Positions 28,677 through 38,518 of a DNA stretch of 64,000 bases are shown in pieces. Numbering within the stretch: the first letter of the stretch is position 1; every line of letters begins with the position of its first letter. Source of the DNA: CAWEWH01 sp963812775 (GTDB lineage: Bacteria > Pseudomonadota > Alphaproteobacteria > Rhizobiales > Beijerinckiaceae); assembly GCA_963812775.1 (NCBI GenBank), contig CAWEWH010000006.1, forward strand, positions 1 through 64,000, read 5' to 3'. A program made the position numbers and the translations under genes. The notes beneath the pieces were generated by a model, which was given only the letters and a program-made list of their open reading frames with translations, had not been told where the DNA came from and ran no database searches.

Positions 28677-31600
28677 CTACTCCCCGGCCTCGGGCTCAGG
28701 CGCGGCGGCCGGCGGCGCGGCCTTGCGCCGCCGGCCGAACCACAGCACCGTCGAGCGGATCGCCACATAGAAGACCGGCGTCAGGAAGAGGCCGATGGCG
28801 GTGACGCCGAGCATGCCGAAGAACACCGCCGTGCCGAGCGCCTGGCGCATCTCGGCGCCGGGACCGGTGGCGATGACCAGCGGCACGACGCCGAGGATGA
28901 ACGCGAAGGCGGTCATCAGGATGGGCCGCAGCCGCAGCCGCGCCGCCTCCACGACTGCCGCAACCGGGTCCTTGCCCTCTTGCGCCTCGCCCTCGCGGGC
29001 GAACTCGACGATGAGGATGGCGTTCTTGGCGGCGAGACCGACCAGCACGACGAGGCCGATCTGGGTGAGGATGTTGTTGTCCATGCCGCGCAGCATGACG
29101 CCGGCGAGCGCCGCCAGCACCGCCATCGGCACGATGAGGATGATGGCGAGCGGCAAGCGTCCAGCTCTCGTACTGGGCGGCCAGCACCAGGAACACGAAC
29201 AGCACCGACAGCGCGAAGATGAGGACGGCGGTATCGCCGGTGGCGCGCTCCTGGAAGGCGAGCTCGGTCCACTGGAAGCTCATGCCGTAGGGCAGCGTGG
29301 CGCGGGCGAGCGCCTCCATGGTGTCGAGCGCCTGGCCCGAGGACACGCCGGTCGCGGCGTTCCCCTGCAGCGGCACCGAAGTGTACATGTTGTAGCGCTG
29401 GATCAGGTCGGGGCCGGTGACCTCGCGCACGTTGACGAGGGTGCCGAGCGGCACCAGCGCGCCCGTCGCCGAGCGCACGCGCAGCCGATTGATGTCGCTC
29501 TGCTCGATGCGGAAGCGCTGATCGGCCTGGGCGATGACCTGGTAGATGCTGCCGAAGGCGTTGAAGTCGTTGATGTAGGCGGTGCCGAGATTCTGCTGCA
29601 GCGTGTCGAAGATGCTGGCGATGGGAACGTTGAGCAGCTGCGCCTTCTGGCGGTCGATGTCGAGGAACAGCTGCGGCGAGTTGGCCGAGAAGGTGGTGAA
29701 CACGCCGGTGAGCCGCTTGTCGGCGGCCGCCTTGCCCATGATCTCGTAGGCGGAGGCGAGCACCCGGCGCACGTCGGCGCCGGTGCGCTCCTGCAGCTGC
29801 ATCTTGAAGCCGCCGGAATTGCCGAGGCCGCGTACCGGCGGCGGCGGGATGGCGATGATGAACGCCTCCTCGACCGCCCGCATGCGCACGAACAGATCCT
29901 TGACGATGGCGTCGGCGGTCTGCCCCTGCGCGTGCCGCTCCGCGTAGGGCTTGAAGGTCACGAACACCGCCGCCTGGTTGGTGGCATTGGTGAAGGTGGC
30001 GCCGGAGAAGCCCGCGAAGGCGACCGCATTGAGGGCGCCGGGCGTGGCGCGGGCGATCTCGGTGACGCGCTGCGTCGCCCGCGTCGGTGCGCGACAGCGA
30101 GGCGCCGGCCGGCAGCTGCACGACGACGATGGCGTAGCCCTGATCGAGCTGCGGGATGAAGCCGCGCGGCACGCTGAGCACGATCCAGACGGTGGCGGCG
30201 AGCAGCAGCCGCGTAGAGCGGCAGCATGATCAGCTTGCGCGTGACGACCGCGCCGACGGCCCTGGCGTACGCGAAGGACATGCGGTCGAAGCCGTTGTTG
30301 AAGGCGTCGGTGGCGCCGGCTGAGCGCGCGCGTCACGGCGTTGCGCCGACGGCGCGTGGCTGTGCGGCTTCAGCAGCAGGGCGGCGAGCGCCGGCGACAA
30401 GGTCAGCGAGATCAAGGCCGAGATGAGCGTGGAGACCGCGATGGTAAGCGCGAACTGGCGGTAGAACTGGCCGGTGATGCCGGGAATGAAGGCGGTCGGC
30501 ACGAAGACGGCCGCCAGCACGAGAGCGATGGCCACAACAGCGGTGCCGACCTCGTCCATGGTGGCGTGCGCCGCGTCGCGCGGGCTCGCGCCGAGGCGGA
30601 TGTTGCGCTCGATGTTCTCGATCACCACGATGGCGTCGTCGACGACGATGCCGATGGCCAGCACCATGCCGAACAGGGTGAGCGTGTTGAGCGAGAAGCC
30701 GAAGGCCGCCATGAAGGCGCAGGTGCCGATGAGCGACACCGGGATGGCGATGACCGGGATGAGGGCCGTGCGCCAGTTCTGCAGGAACACGACGATGACC
30801 AGGATGACGAGCAGCGTCGCTTCCCACAGCGTGTGAAAGACGGCCTTCACCGACTCGGCGATGAACTCGGTCGGGATTGTAGACGATCGTGTAGTCGAGG
30901 CCGGGCGGGAAGGTCTGCTTCAGCTCCTGCATCTTGGCGATGATGGCGGCCGCCGAGTTGAGCGCGTTGGTGCCGGGGCGCTGGAAGATGGCGAGCGCCA
31001 CCGCCGGCTTGCCGTTGAGATACGAGTTGGTGACGTAGTCCTGCGCGCCGAGCTCGACGCGCGCCACGTCCTCGACCTTGCACGAGACGCCCGTCGGCGG
31101 TGGCGCGCACGATGATGCGGCGGAACTGGCGCGGATCGTCGAAGCGGCCTTGCGTATTGACGGTGAGCTGGAAGGCATTGTCGGCCGGCGCCGGCTGCTG
31201 GCCGATGCGCGCCGCCCGAGACCTGCACGTTCTGCTCCTGGACGGCCTTGACGACGTCGCCGACGACGTCAGCCCGAAGGCGGCGAGCTTCTCCGGATCG
31301 AGCCAGACCCGCAGGCTGTACTGGCGCTCGCCGAAAATGGTGAGCTCGCCGACGCCGTCGAGACGCAACAGCTCGTCGCGGACGTTGTTGCGCGCGTAGT
31401 TGGAGACGTAAAGCTGGTCGTAGGCTGTCGTCCGGCGACAGCATGTGCACGACCATCATCAGATCGGGAGAGCTCTTCAGCGTGGTGATGCCGAGGCGGC
31501 GCACCTCCTCGGGCAGGCGCGGCGTGGCGATGGCGACGCGGTTCTGGACGAGCACCTGCGCCTTGTCGAGGTCGGTGCCGGGCTTGAAGGTGATGGTGAG

Positions 31601-31873
31601 CGACAGGCTGCCGTCGCTCGTCGCATAGGACGACATGTAGAGCATGTCCTCGACGCCGTTGACCTGTTGCTCCAGCGGCGTGGCCACGGTGGCGGCCACC
31701 GTCTCGGCATTGGCGCCGGGATAGGTGGCGCGCACCACGACGGTCGGCGGCGTGATCTCCGGATATTGCGCCACCGGCAGGCCGAAATAGGCGATGCCGC
31801 CGACCAGCGTGATGAGGATGGCGACGACGGCGGCAAAGATCGGTCGGTCGACGAAGAAATGCGTGAAGCGCAT
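28677..31873 (-). pseudogene. RND multidrug efflux permease, HAE1 (AcrB/MexB) family, many frameshifts
   Basis: Inner-membrane proton-driven efflux pump, rebuilt to about 1,060 residues. The HAE1 opening is FFVDRPIFAAVVAILITLVG then GLPVAQYPEITPP. Further motifs are MLYMSSYATSDGSLSLTITF, GIVVDDAIVVIENIERN (the proton-relay Asp pair in TM4) and, near the end, LVVLVGLAAKNAILIVEFA. About nine frame changes occur (for example near 31430, 31215, 31095, 30875, 30345, 30230, 30080 and 29160), with no missing block. This favours sequencing error. It follows the adaptor gene, separated by a REP-like element, and converges with the FAD monooxygenase gene. Confidence 0.87.
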
Positions 31874-31897
31874 GGCAGACGCCCTACATCTTATCTG

Positions 31898-31945
31898 GCG
31901 CATGATCTCATCCGAAAACCGCGCACACTTTTCGGGATCATGCGC
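31898..31945. repeat. REP-like palindromic element (copy 2)
   Basis: GCGCATGATC (31898) mirrors GATCATGCGC (ending 31945), with CCGAAAA and TTTTCGGG inside. Its right end abuts the TAG stop of the adaptor gene, and it separates adaptor from permease within the efflux operon. A hairpin here could change the relative expression or stability of the two parts of the transcript. Confidence 0.8.
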
Positions 31946-33099
31946 TAGCCACCGATGCGGTCGCGCTGCGGCGGCAGCACGGTGAGCTTGGGGTCGATCT
32001 GCAGGCCCGGCCGCACGCGCACGACGCCGTTGACCACGATGGTCTCCTCCCCCGTCAGGCCCTCGCGGATGACGCGGTAGCCGTCGATGCGCGGCCCCGG
32101 CCGCACCGCTTTCGGGGTCACCTTGTTGTCGGCGCCCACCACATAGACGATGCGGCGGTCCTGATCGGTGGCAAGCGCTTCGTCGGGCACCAGCACGCCA
32201 TTGTAGCGGCCGGAGCCGGCGATGCGCAGCCGGCCGAAGAGGCCGGGGGTCAGCGACAGGTCCTTGTTGTCGAAGATGGCGCGGCCGCGGATGGTGCCGC
32301 TCGCCGCATCGATCTTGTTGTCGACGAAGTCCATGTGTCCCGTGCGGCTCGGCTCGCGCTCGTCGGTCGTCGCCACCCATACCTCGTTGGCGGTGGTGCG
32401 GCTCGAAGGACGCGTGCCGGCCGCCGCCATCTTGGTGTAGCCGAGGTAGGAGCGCTCATCGACGTCGAAATAGAAGTGGATCGGATCGAGCGACACGACG
32501 TTGGTGAGCACGGTGTCGTTGGCGTTGACGAGGTTGCCCATCGACACGAGGCGGCGCGAGATGCGCCCGGAAATGGGCGCGCGGATCTCGGTGAATTCGA
32601 GATCGAGCTTAGCACGCCGCAACGCCGCCTCGGCGCGGTTGACATCGGCGCGTCCGGTGTTCAGCGACTGGCGGCGCTGGTCGAAAATCTGCTCGGAGAT
32701 ATTGTTGGTCTTGCGCAGGGCCTCGGCGCGCTCCAGGTCCGTCTGTGAATATTCGAGGCGGGCTTTGGCAGATTCCAGCGTTCCTTCCGCTTCCTCGAGC
32801 GCCGCCTGATAGGGACGCGGGTCGATGGTGAGCAGGACGTCGCCCTGCTTGACGATGGCGCCGTCCTGGAAGGCGATCTTCTCGATGTAGCCGGAGACGC
32901 GGGCCCGGATGTCGACCTGGTCGACGGCCTCGAAGCGGCCGATATAGTCGTCGTACTCGGTGATCTCCTTGACGACCGGCTTGGCGACCGAGACGGCCGG
33001 CGGCGGCCCGCCTTGGGCGGCCGCTACGCCGATGCCGAAGAGACTTGCGGCCGTCGTGACAAGGAAAATTTTCGTCGGGAGCTTCGACAAAAACCGCAT
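31945..33099 (-). CDS. RND efflux periplasmic adaptor (membrane fusion protein)
   Basis: Intact 384-residue periplasmic adaptor of a tripartite RND pump, linking the permease to an outer-membrane channel. The signal region (FLVTTAASLFGIGVAAAQG) is followed by the lipoyl half-motif YIGRFEAVDQVDIRARVSGY. A helical hairpin (about residues 95-165), APISGRISRRLVSMGNLV and a beta-barrel region follow. ATG 33099 (MRFLSKLPTK) is preferred over 33111. No outer-membrane factor gene or regulator is adjacent, so the channel must be encoded elsewhere. It is the first gene of the efflux pair. Confidence 0.92.
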   Translation of the reverse strand: MRFLSKLPTKIFLVTTAASLFGIGVAAAQGGPPPAVSVAKPVVKEITEYDDYIGRFEAVDQVDIRARVSGYIEKIAFQDGAIVKQGDVLLTIDPRPYQAALEEAEGTLESAKARLEYSQTDLERAEALRKTNNISEQIFDQRRQSLNTGRADVNRAEAALRRAKLDLEFTEIRAPISGRISRRLVSMGNLVNANDTVLTNVVSLDPIHFYFDVDERSYLGYTKMAAAGTRPSSRTTANEVWVATTDEREPSRTGHMDFVDNKIDAASGTIRGRAIFDNKDLSLTPGLFGRLRIAGSGRYNGVLVPDEALATDQDRRIVYVVGADNKVTPKAVRPGPRIDGYRVIREGLTGEETIVVNGVVRVRPGLQIDPKLTVLPPQRDRIGG

Positions 33100-33331
33100 G
33101 GCGCTCTCCATGAATTTCGTCGGATGAATTTTCGTCGGCGGCGTCGGCCGGCGCGAGATGTGCTGTCGAGGCGCGGCCCAGGTCTCGCTCGCGTAGTCGG
33201 GCGAATATGGGACGCCCCGGTGGCGGCTGCAACGGACCGCACGATCTTTGATGGATCAGCCCCCGGCTGATGATTGGCGCAAATTTGAGCAGAGCCGTCG
33301 CAAACCTCAGAAACGTGCGTCACTATTGGCC

Positions 33332-33376
33332 GCATGATCCTGTCCGAAAGCCGGCCACATCTTCGGGATCGTGCGC
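33332..33376. repeat. REP-like palindromic element (copy 3)
   Basis: GCATGATCCTGTCCGAAAG and the matching CTTCGGGATCGTGC form an imperfect palindrome of the same family as copies 1 and 2. Here it lies just before a coding start rather than at a stop codon. Confidence 0.7.
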
Positions 33377-33388
33377 TATAACTGCCCC

Positions 33389-34135
33389 GTGCGCGCGCTG
33401 AGGCTCATCTTGCTGATCTTTCTGTGCCTGTTCCTGCTGCCCCTGGCGGCCCATGCCGTCTGGTGGACGACGCGGGAGCATGCCGCAAGCTGGGACATGG
33501 CCGACTGGTCGAGCGCCGCCCTCCTCCCGAAGCCTGCCGCCAAGGCCGACGCGGTGGTGGCCGTCTATACGGCGCGGGTCGGCCGCTGGCGCGGCATCTT
33601 CGCCCATCACACCTGGATCGTCGTCAAGGACAAGGGCGCGGCCCGCTACACGCGCTACGACAAGGTCGCCTGGGGCCGCCCGGTGCGCGAGAACGGCTGG
33701 GCGGCCGATGGGCGCTGGTACGGCAACATGCCCGAGCTCATCGCCTATGCGGAAGGGGCGGACGCCGAGGCGCTGATCCCGCGCATCCGTGCGGCGGTGG
33801 CGAGCTATCCGTATGGCTCAGCCGGCGGCTATCGCGTCTGGCCGGGACCCAACTCCAACACCTTCGCGGCGCATGTGCTGGCCGGCGTGCCGGAGCTCAA
33901 GGTGGCGCTCTATCCCACGGCGCTCGGCAAGGACGTGCGCACCGACGGGCGCATGCTCGGCTGGTCGCTGAGCCATACCGGCGTGCAGCTCTCGCTCAAT
34001 GGCCTCCTCGGCGTGACGGTCGGCTGGGTCGAAGGGCTCGAGCTCAACCTGCTCGGTCTGGTCAGCGGCATCGACGTGCGCCGCCCGGCCCTGAAGCTGC
34101 CGGGCTTCGGGCGGATCGGCATGGCGGCCTACTGA
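33389..34135 (+). CDS. DUF3750 family protein
   Basis: About 248 residues. An N-terminal hydrophobic segment (LILLIFLCLFLLPLAAHA) anchors or exports the protein. The DUF3750 body contains FAHHTWIVVKDKG, PELIAYAEGADAEALIPRI and WPGPNSNTFAAHVL; the His, Asn and Ser-rich motifs suggest a hydrolase-like fold, but no activity is established. The start is uncertain: GTG 33389 (VRALRLIL) avoids the REP-like element, whereas GTG 33371 would include its tail. It converges with the cellulose operon, ending five bases before the bcsN stop. Confidence 0.85.
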   Translation: MRALRLILLIFLCLFLLPLAAHAVWWTTREHAASWDMADWSSAALLPKPAAKADAVVAVYTARVGRWRGIFAHHTWIVVKDKGAARYTRYDKVAWGRPVRENGWAADGRWYGNMPELIAYAEGADAEALIPRIRAAVASYPYGSAGGYRVWPGPNSNTFAAHVLAGVPELKVALYPTALGKDVRTDGRMLGWSLSHTGVQLSLNGLLGVTVGWVEGLELNLLGLVSGIDVRRPALKLPGFGRIGMAAY

Positions 34136-34140
34136 CGACG

Positions 34141-35370
34141 TTACGGGGGCGGCGGCACGGGGCCGCCCTTGGCGCCACCCGCTGGCGCCTGCTGGGCCGG
34201 TGCCTGCTGGGCCGGTGCCTGCTGGGCCGGTGCCTGTTGGCCCGGGGCCTGCGCATCCTGCTTCTTGGGTTCCGACTTCACCGGCTCCGACGGCGCCGGC
34301 ACCTTGACGCCGGGGTTCTGGGCGGGCGCCTGGTCGATGGTGCCCCGCCTGGCCGGCGCGTTTTGTGGCGCCGACCGCGCCGGGCCGCGATAGGCGCGCG
34401 AGGGCACCGACGGATCGAGCGACGGCGAGCCGCCGCCCTGCTGGCGGCTGGCGGCCGCCTCGCCGGGCGACAGCGGCGCGAGATAGGGACCCTCGTTCTG
34501 CGGCGCCACGTTGCTGCGACGGACCGACGGCTCCTGCACGTCGCGCTTGCCGCTGCCGCGCCGGGGCTGATGCCTCGGTGCGTTGATGACGGGCGAACGC
34601 GCCGCCCCGCCGCCGAGCGCCCGATCGAGGCTGTCGTCCTGGACGGCGGCGCTGAGGAGACCGTCCTGCTGATCGAGCGGCGTCGATTGCCAGTCCGCCT
34701 GCCAGACGCGATCGAGGCTCGCGGGCGCGCCGATCTCCAGTTGATCCATATAGGCGGCCAGCTGATCGATGGTGGCGTCGCCACGGCACAGGCGCACGCG
34801 CACCGAAGCCGGCGAGCCGCCGCCGAGCAACGACCTCACGACGCCGCCGCGCGAGCCGGCGCCACGCACGCTGTCGATCCATTGCCACGCGTAGATGCAG
34901 CGCGTGCCATCGGCGTGGCGGCCGATGGCCAGGCCGTAATCGCCGTAGGAGTTGCGCATCGCGCGGTTGACGATGCGCATGGCGACGCCGGCGAAGCGCC
35001 CGGCGATCTCGCCCTTGATGCCGCCTTCGGTCGGCTTGCCCATGGGCACCGCCGCCTCGCGGCCGCCGGATGATTTCTGCACCGCGATGTCGAGACGGTT
35101 CTCGCCGTGGGCACCGCCTGTCAGCACGATCTCCTGAGTGATGCCGTTGGAATAATGCCGTTCGCGCACTCGCGCGATCGAGCCGGCGCCAACGGGCAGC
35201 TGCGCGACCGCGATGTCGGGGCCGCCGAGGCCGGCGGAGAGCGGCGCTGACGATTGCGGCACCGCGGAGGTGCGCGTGTAGTCGACGCCGCCGCCGCGGC
35301 TGTCGCGCGCCGGTGGCAAGGAGCAGGCCGACAAGGTGAGCGCGATGAGCAACACGAGTTGACGCGACAT
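34141..35370 (-). CDS. bcsN: Cellulose biosynthesis protein BcsN
   Basis: 409-residue lipoprotein. The signal sequence ends in the lipobox LSAC (MSRQLVLLIALTLSACSLPP), so it is likely anchored in a membrane facing the periplasm. The BcsN-like domain follows (about residues 40-230, including GGAHGENRLDIAVQKSSGG and CIYAWQWIDSV). The C-terminal half is disordered, proline-rich and ends with four QQAPA repeats. It is the last gene of the cellulose operon, two bases after bcsK. BcsN is a rhizobial accessory protein of unknown mechanism. Assignment rests on domain recollection plus position, so the symbol is probable. Confidence 0.75.
   Translation of the reverse strand: MSRQLVLLIALTLSACSLPPARDSRGGGVDYTRTSAVPQSSAPLSAGLGGPDIAVAQLPVGAGSIARVRERHYSNGITQEIVLTGGAHGENRLDIAVQKSSGGREAAVPMGKPTEGGIKGEIAGRFAGVAMRIVNRAMRNSYGDYGLAIGRHADGTRCIYAWQWIDSVRGAGSRGGVVRSLLGGGSPASVRVRLCRGDATIDQLAAYMDQLEIGAPASLDRVWQADWQSTPLDQQDGLLSAAVQDDSLDRALGGGAARSPVINAPRHQPRRGSGKRDVQEPSVRRSNVAPQNEGPYLAPLSPGEAAASRQQGGGSPSLDPSVPSRAYRGPARSAPQNAPARRGTIDQAPAQNPGVKVPAPSEPVKSEPKKQDAQAPGQQAPAQQAPAQQAPAQQAPAGGAKGGPVPPPP
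34187..34245. repeat. 15-bp tandem repeat encoding QQAPA
   Basis: Four near-identical copies of GGCCGGTGCCTGCTG lie near the 3' end of bcsN and encode QQAPA on the minus strand. One copy carries T for C. Slippage could vary the length of this disordered tail. Confidence 0.8.
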
Positions 35371-35371
35371 G

Positions 35372-37399
35372 TCAGCGGTTCCTGACCGGGAAGTTGGGCG
35401 GCGCGGCGCCGGCTGGCGCCTGCTGCGGATTGGCGGGCGCGCCCTGGCGGCGCTGGTCGGTCCCGAAGGTGCCGACGCGCATGCGGTCGACGGCGTCCTG
35501 CGCCCACAGGGTGCCGGCCGCCGCGATCTGTGCCGAAGCGGGCGGCCATGAGGCGGTGGTGACGCCGTTGTAGCCCGGCAGCAGCTCGAAGCCGTAGCGC
35601 TCGTAAGGCATCGGCCCGACGCCGGGGACGCGTCCGGCGATGAGCGGCCATGGGCCGCCGATGGGCTCGCGCGCATAGGCGAGACCGATGGCGGGCGAGG
35701 CCGGCGAGGCGTTGCGGTCGCCGCCCGTGGTGCGCGTCGCCGCATAGCGGAACGGGTTCTCGGGCGCCGTCGACACCGGGAATTCCTTGCGGTCGATGGG
35801 CGGCGGCGCGCCCACCACGGCACCGCCTTGCGGCGACGGCACCGATCCGAAGCCGCGGTTGACGCGGGGATCGCGCCCGGTGCCGCCCGGCCCGGTCGGC
35901 ACGAGGAAGCGCTGGCCGGACGTGACGCCGGAGAAAACCTGCGACGGTGCGGCGGCACTGCCGGCACCCTGGCGTCCCGTCGGCGAGGTCTCGCAAGGCG
36001 TCGGGGCCCGCGCCAGTTCGTCGGGAAACAGGAGACCGACGACCGATGGGAAGAGGCCGTCATAGCGGTTGATGATCTCCAGCATCTCCTTGCGCTTGCT
36101 TTGGCGCTGCATGCTGAGCGCATAGCCCATGGCGGTTCCCTCCTTGGGGAACCAGGCCAGGGCGCGCTGGAACCATTGCGCGGCCACGTCGAACTGGCAG
36201 GAATTGTAGGCGTACCAGCCGAGCGCCTGGGCGCCCTCGCCCGAGGCGGTCTCCGAGGTGACCTGGGCGTAGCGCGTCAGCCGCTCGGGCTCGATATAGG
36301 GCGGCACTTCCTTGGTGAGCTGCGTCTCGAGGATGTCGATGAACAGGATGGCGTTGTTGGCGAGCTGCTCGCGCCACGCATACGCCACCTCCTCGGCCTC
36401 GCGCAGCAGCCCGAGCTCCTTCAGCGTGTTGGCGAGCCCGTGCGCCACCATGGCGTCGCCGCCGCGCTCCACCGACAGCTTGAACCAGGTCAGCGCCTGA
36501 TTGTGCTCGCGGCGCTTGAAGTAGTACCAGGCGGCCAGCGCCGGCTGGTTGGCGTCGTCGGCCTTCACGGCCTGCTCCTCGAAGGCCTTCATGTCGGTGG
36601 CCGACACCGGCTCCTCGCGCTCGGCGTGCAGGAAGGCGCTGATGCGGGCGCGGGCGATGTCGGGCCGGATGATGTCGAATTCGCTGTTGCCGAGCGCGTC
36701 CTTGCGGCCGATGGCGATCAGCGTCTCCACGTCGCCCATGCGCAGCGTCGACATGGCCTTCTGGATGGTGGCGGCGCGTTGCTCCGGATTGGCCTTGCCG
36801 CCGAGGATGCTGCGGTAGACGGCGAGCGCGTTGGCGGGCTGCTTCACCTTGGTGTAGGCCTCGGCGACCGTCCAGGCGAGGTCGAGATCGTTCTCGTCGC
36901 CGAGGCCGTTCGCCTTGACGAAGTCGACGAGGTCGTCCCACTTGCCGTCCTTGCGCAGGGCGACGATCTTGCGGCGCGCCTTCTTGCGCTGGAACTTCTG
37001 CTCGAGATCGGCCGAGGGCTGCCAGCCCGGCTCCGCCTTCTGGCGCGCCTCGATGGCGGCCTGCAGATCCTCGAGGCGATCGGCGGCGAACAGCTCCCAC
37101 AGCACCTGCTCGTCCGGGCCGCCGAGCGGGGCGGTGTTGTAGAGATCCTCGGGCGGCCGCCAGCCGGGATAGAGCCGCTCCAGTCGCCTGATCTCGGCGT
37201 TGACGCGATCGGTCTGGTTGCGCGAGGCGTAGAAGCGCAGCGCGCTCTCGTCGATGCCTTCGCCGTTGATGATGGTCGGCTTCTCGTCCTTGCCGTCCTT
37301 GGCGGGCTCGGCCGTCAAGGCAGACATGAGGGCCGGCGCGAGGAGGAGCGCCGTGGCACCGAGGAGGAGCGCGCGGGCGCGCTTCAACTGCGGAAGCAT
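35372..37399 (-). CDS. bcsK: TPR-repeat cellulose biosynthesis protein, BcsK-like
   Basis: 675-residue exported or membrane-anchored protein. A signal-like N-terminus (LLLGATALLLAPALMSALTA) is followed by tetratricopeptide-like helical repeats up to about residue 440 (AAWYYFKRREHNQALTWFKL, YAYNSCQFDVAAQWFQRALA). A Gly/Pro-rich C-terminal region follows. It replaces the long BcsC of enterobacteria and lacks the C-terminal beta-barrel, which fits BcsK of alphaproteobacterial operons. The start ATG 37399 lies inside the end of bcsZ. It probably scaffolds cellulose export in the periplasm. Confidence 0.72.
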   Translation of the reverse strand: MLPQLKRARALLLGATALLLAPALMSALTAEPAKDGKDEKPTIINGEGIDESALRFYASRNQTDRVNAEIRRLERLYPGWRPPEDLYNTAPLGGPDEQVLWELFAADRLEDLQAAIEARQKAEPGWQPSADLEQKFQRKKARRKIVALRKDGKWDDLVDFVKANGLGDENDLDLAWTVAEAYTKVKQPANALAVYRSILGGKANPEQRAATIQKAMSTLRMGDVETLIAIGRKDALGNSEFDIIRPDIARARISAFLHAEREEPVSATDMKAFEEQAVKADDANQPALAAWYYFKRREHNQALTWFKLSVERGGDAMVAHGLANTLKELGLLREAEEVAYAWREQLANNAILFIDILETQLTKEVPPYIEPERLTRYAQVTSETASGEGAQALGWYAYNSCQFDVAAQWFQRALAWFPKEGTAMGYALSMQRQSKRKEMLEIINRYDGLFPSVVGLLFPDELARAPTPCETSPTGRQGAGSAAAPSQVFSGVTSGQRFLVPTGPGGTGRDPRVNRGFGSVPSPQGGAVVGAPPPIDRKEFPVSTAPENPFRYAATRTTGGDRNASPASPAIGLAYAREPIGGPWPLIAGRVPGVGPMPYERYGFELLPGYNGVTTASWPPASAQIAAAGTLWAQDAVDRMRVGTFGTDQRRQGAPANPQQAPAGAAPPNFPVRNR

Positions 37400-38518
37400 G
37401 ACGGATACCTCGACTGCGCGACGATCACCGCCATGAGATGCAGCGTCGTCGGATAATAATTCTCGTTGATGCGGCCGGTGTGGAAATCGCCGGGCAGCGG
37501 CGTGCTCTTGACCGCGCACAGAGTGAGCGAGGCGATGGCCGAATAGCCCGAACTCGCCGAGCGCCTGCACGCGCTGGCCGGTGCCGGTGTCGATCACCGC
37601 CATGGCGGTGCGCTCGCGGCGCGACCACAGATTGACGAACGGCTCGTAATGGATGAGCTCGCCGACGCCCGCCCACACGAGATAGAGCGGGATGCGGATG
37701 GAATTGTAGGCGAAATTCTGCGGGAAGCCGTCCGCCGGCTTGGCGCCGGGACCCTTGGCCGACACCCATTCGGTGGGCAGGCGGTCGGAGCCGAATTGCG
37801 CCACCTTGAGCACGTCGAGGCCGCCCTGCCCGAGGCCCGACCAATCGAATTCCGGCGCGACCAGGGTGAGCCGCGGCAGGGCCGGGAATACCCAATAGGA
37901 CAGGTTGACGATCGGGCCGTCGGCGCGGTCCTCGGCCGCGAAGCCGGAAACCGCCGGCAGCAGCAGCGGGCCGAACGCCGTCTTGTGCAGGACGAGCTTG
38001 CGACCGACCTCCACGGCGACGCGACGCGCCGCCACGCGATACGACTGGTCGCCCCAGAATTCGGACGCCTCGGCGAGCGCCCAAGCGATCAGGATGTCGC
38101 CGTCGGACGCATTGTTCATGTCGGTGACCGCGGGACGCCGCTGCGCGTCCCAGCGCCAGGCGAAGAGCTGATCGCCGCGCACCAAGAGGTTGGCGCGCGT
38201 CCAGCCCCAGATGCGGTCGAAAGCCTGGCGATCGTTGGCGGCCACCGCCAGCAGCATGCCGTAGCCCTGGCCTTCGCTGTGGCTGATGAGGCCGTTGGCG
38301 GTGTCGATGACGCGGCCCTGCTCGGTGACGAAGCGCGCCTTGTAGGTGCGCCACAATTCGAGGCTCTTCAGTGCCCCGCCGAGCGGCACCGATTGCGCGT
38401 CGGGGCGCATCGACGGCAGCACCGGATTGCCGACCGGCACCGGCGCTTCCTGGGCGGGGGCGACGAGCGCGCTCGAGGCGAGCGCCGCGATCGCCAGCAG
38501 GGTGGTGCGCATGGTCAT
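37384..38518 (-). CDS. bcsZ: Cellulose-operon endoglucanase BcsZ, GH8 (frameshifted near 3' end)
   Basis: Periplasmic beta-1,4-endoglucanase of family GH8, about 375 residues, which trims nascent cellulose. A signal peptide (LLAIAALASSALVAPAQ) is followed by the proton-donor region SHSEGQGYGMLLAVAANDR (Glu82) and DMNNASDGDILIAWAL. The region that holds the catalytic base in GH8a enzymes reads FAYNSIRIPLYLVW, with Asn272 where Asp is usual. One extra C near 37545 shifts the frame; the true end is FHTGRINENYYPTTLHLMAV to YPSCFRS, stopping at 37384. Unrepaired, the frame runs into bcsK. The ATG overlaps the bcsB stop as ATGA. Confidence 0.88.

Noticed and set aside
28504..28770. 88-codon open frame across the two palindromes
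   Set aside because: It consists of repeat arms and loops plus antisense of the RND permease end. No ribosome-binding site or recognisable protein is present.
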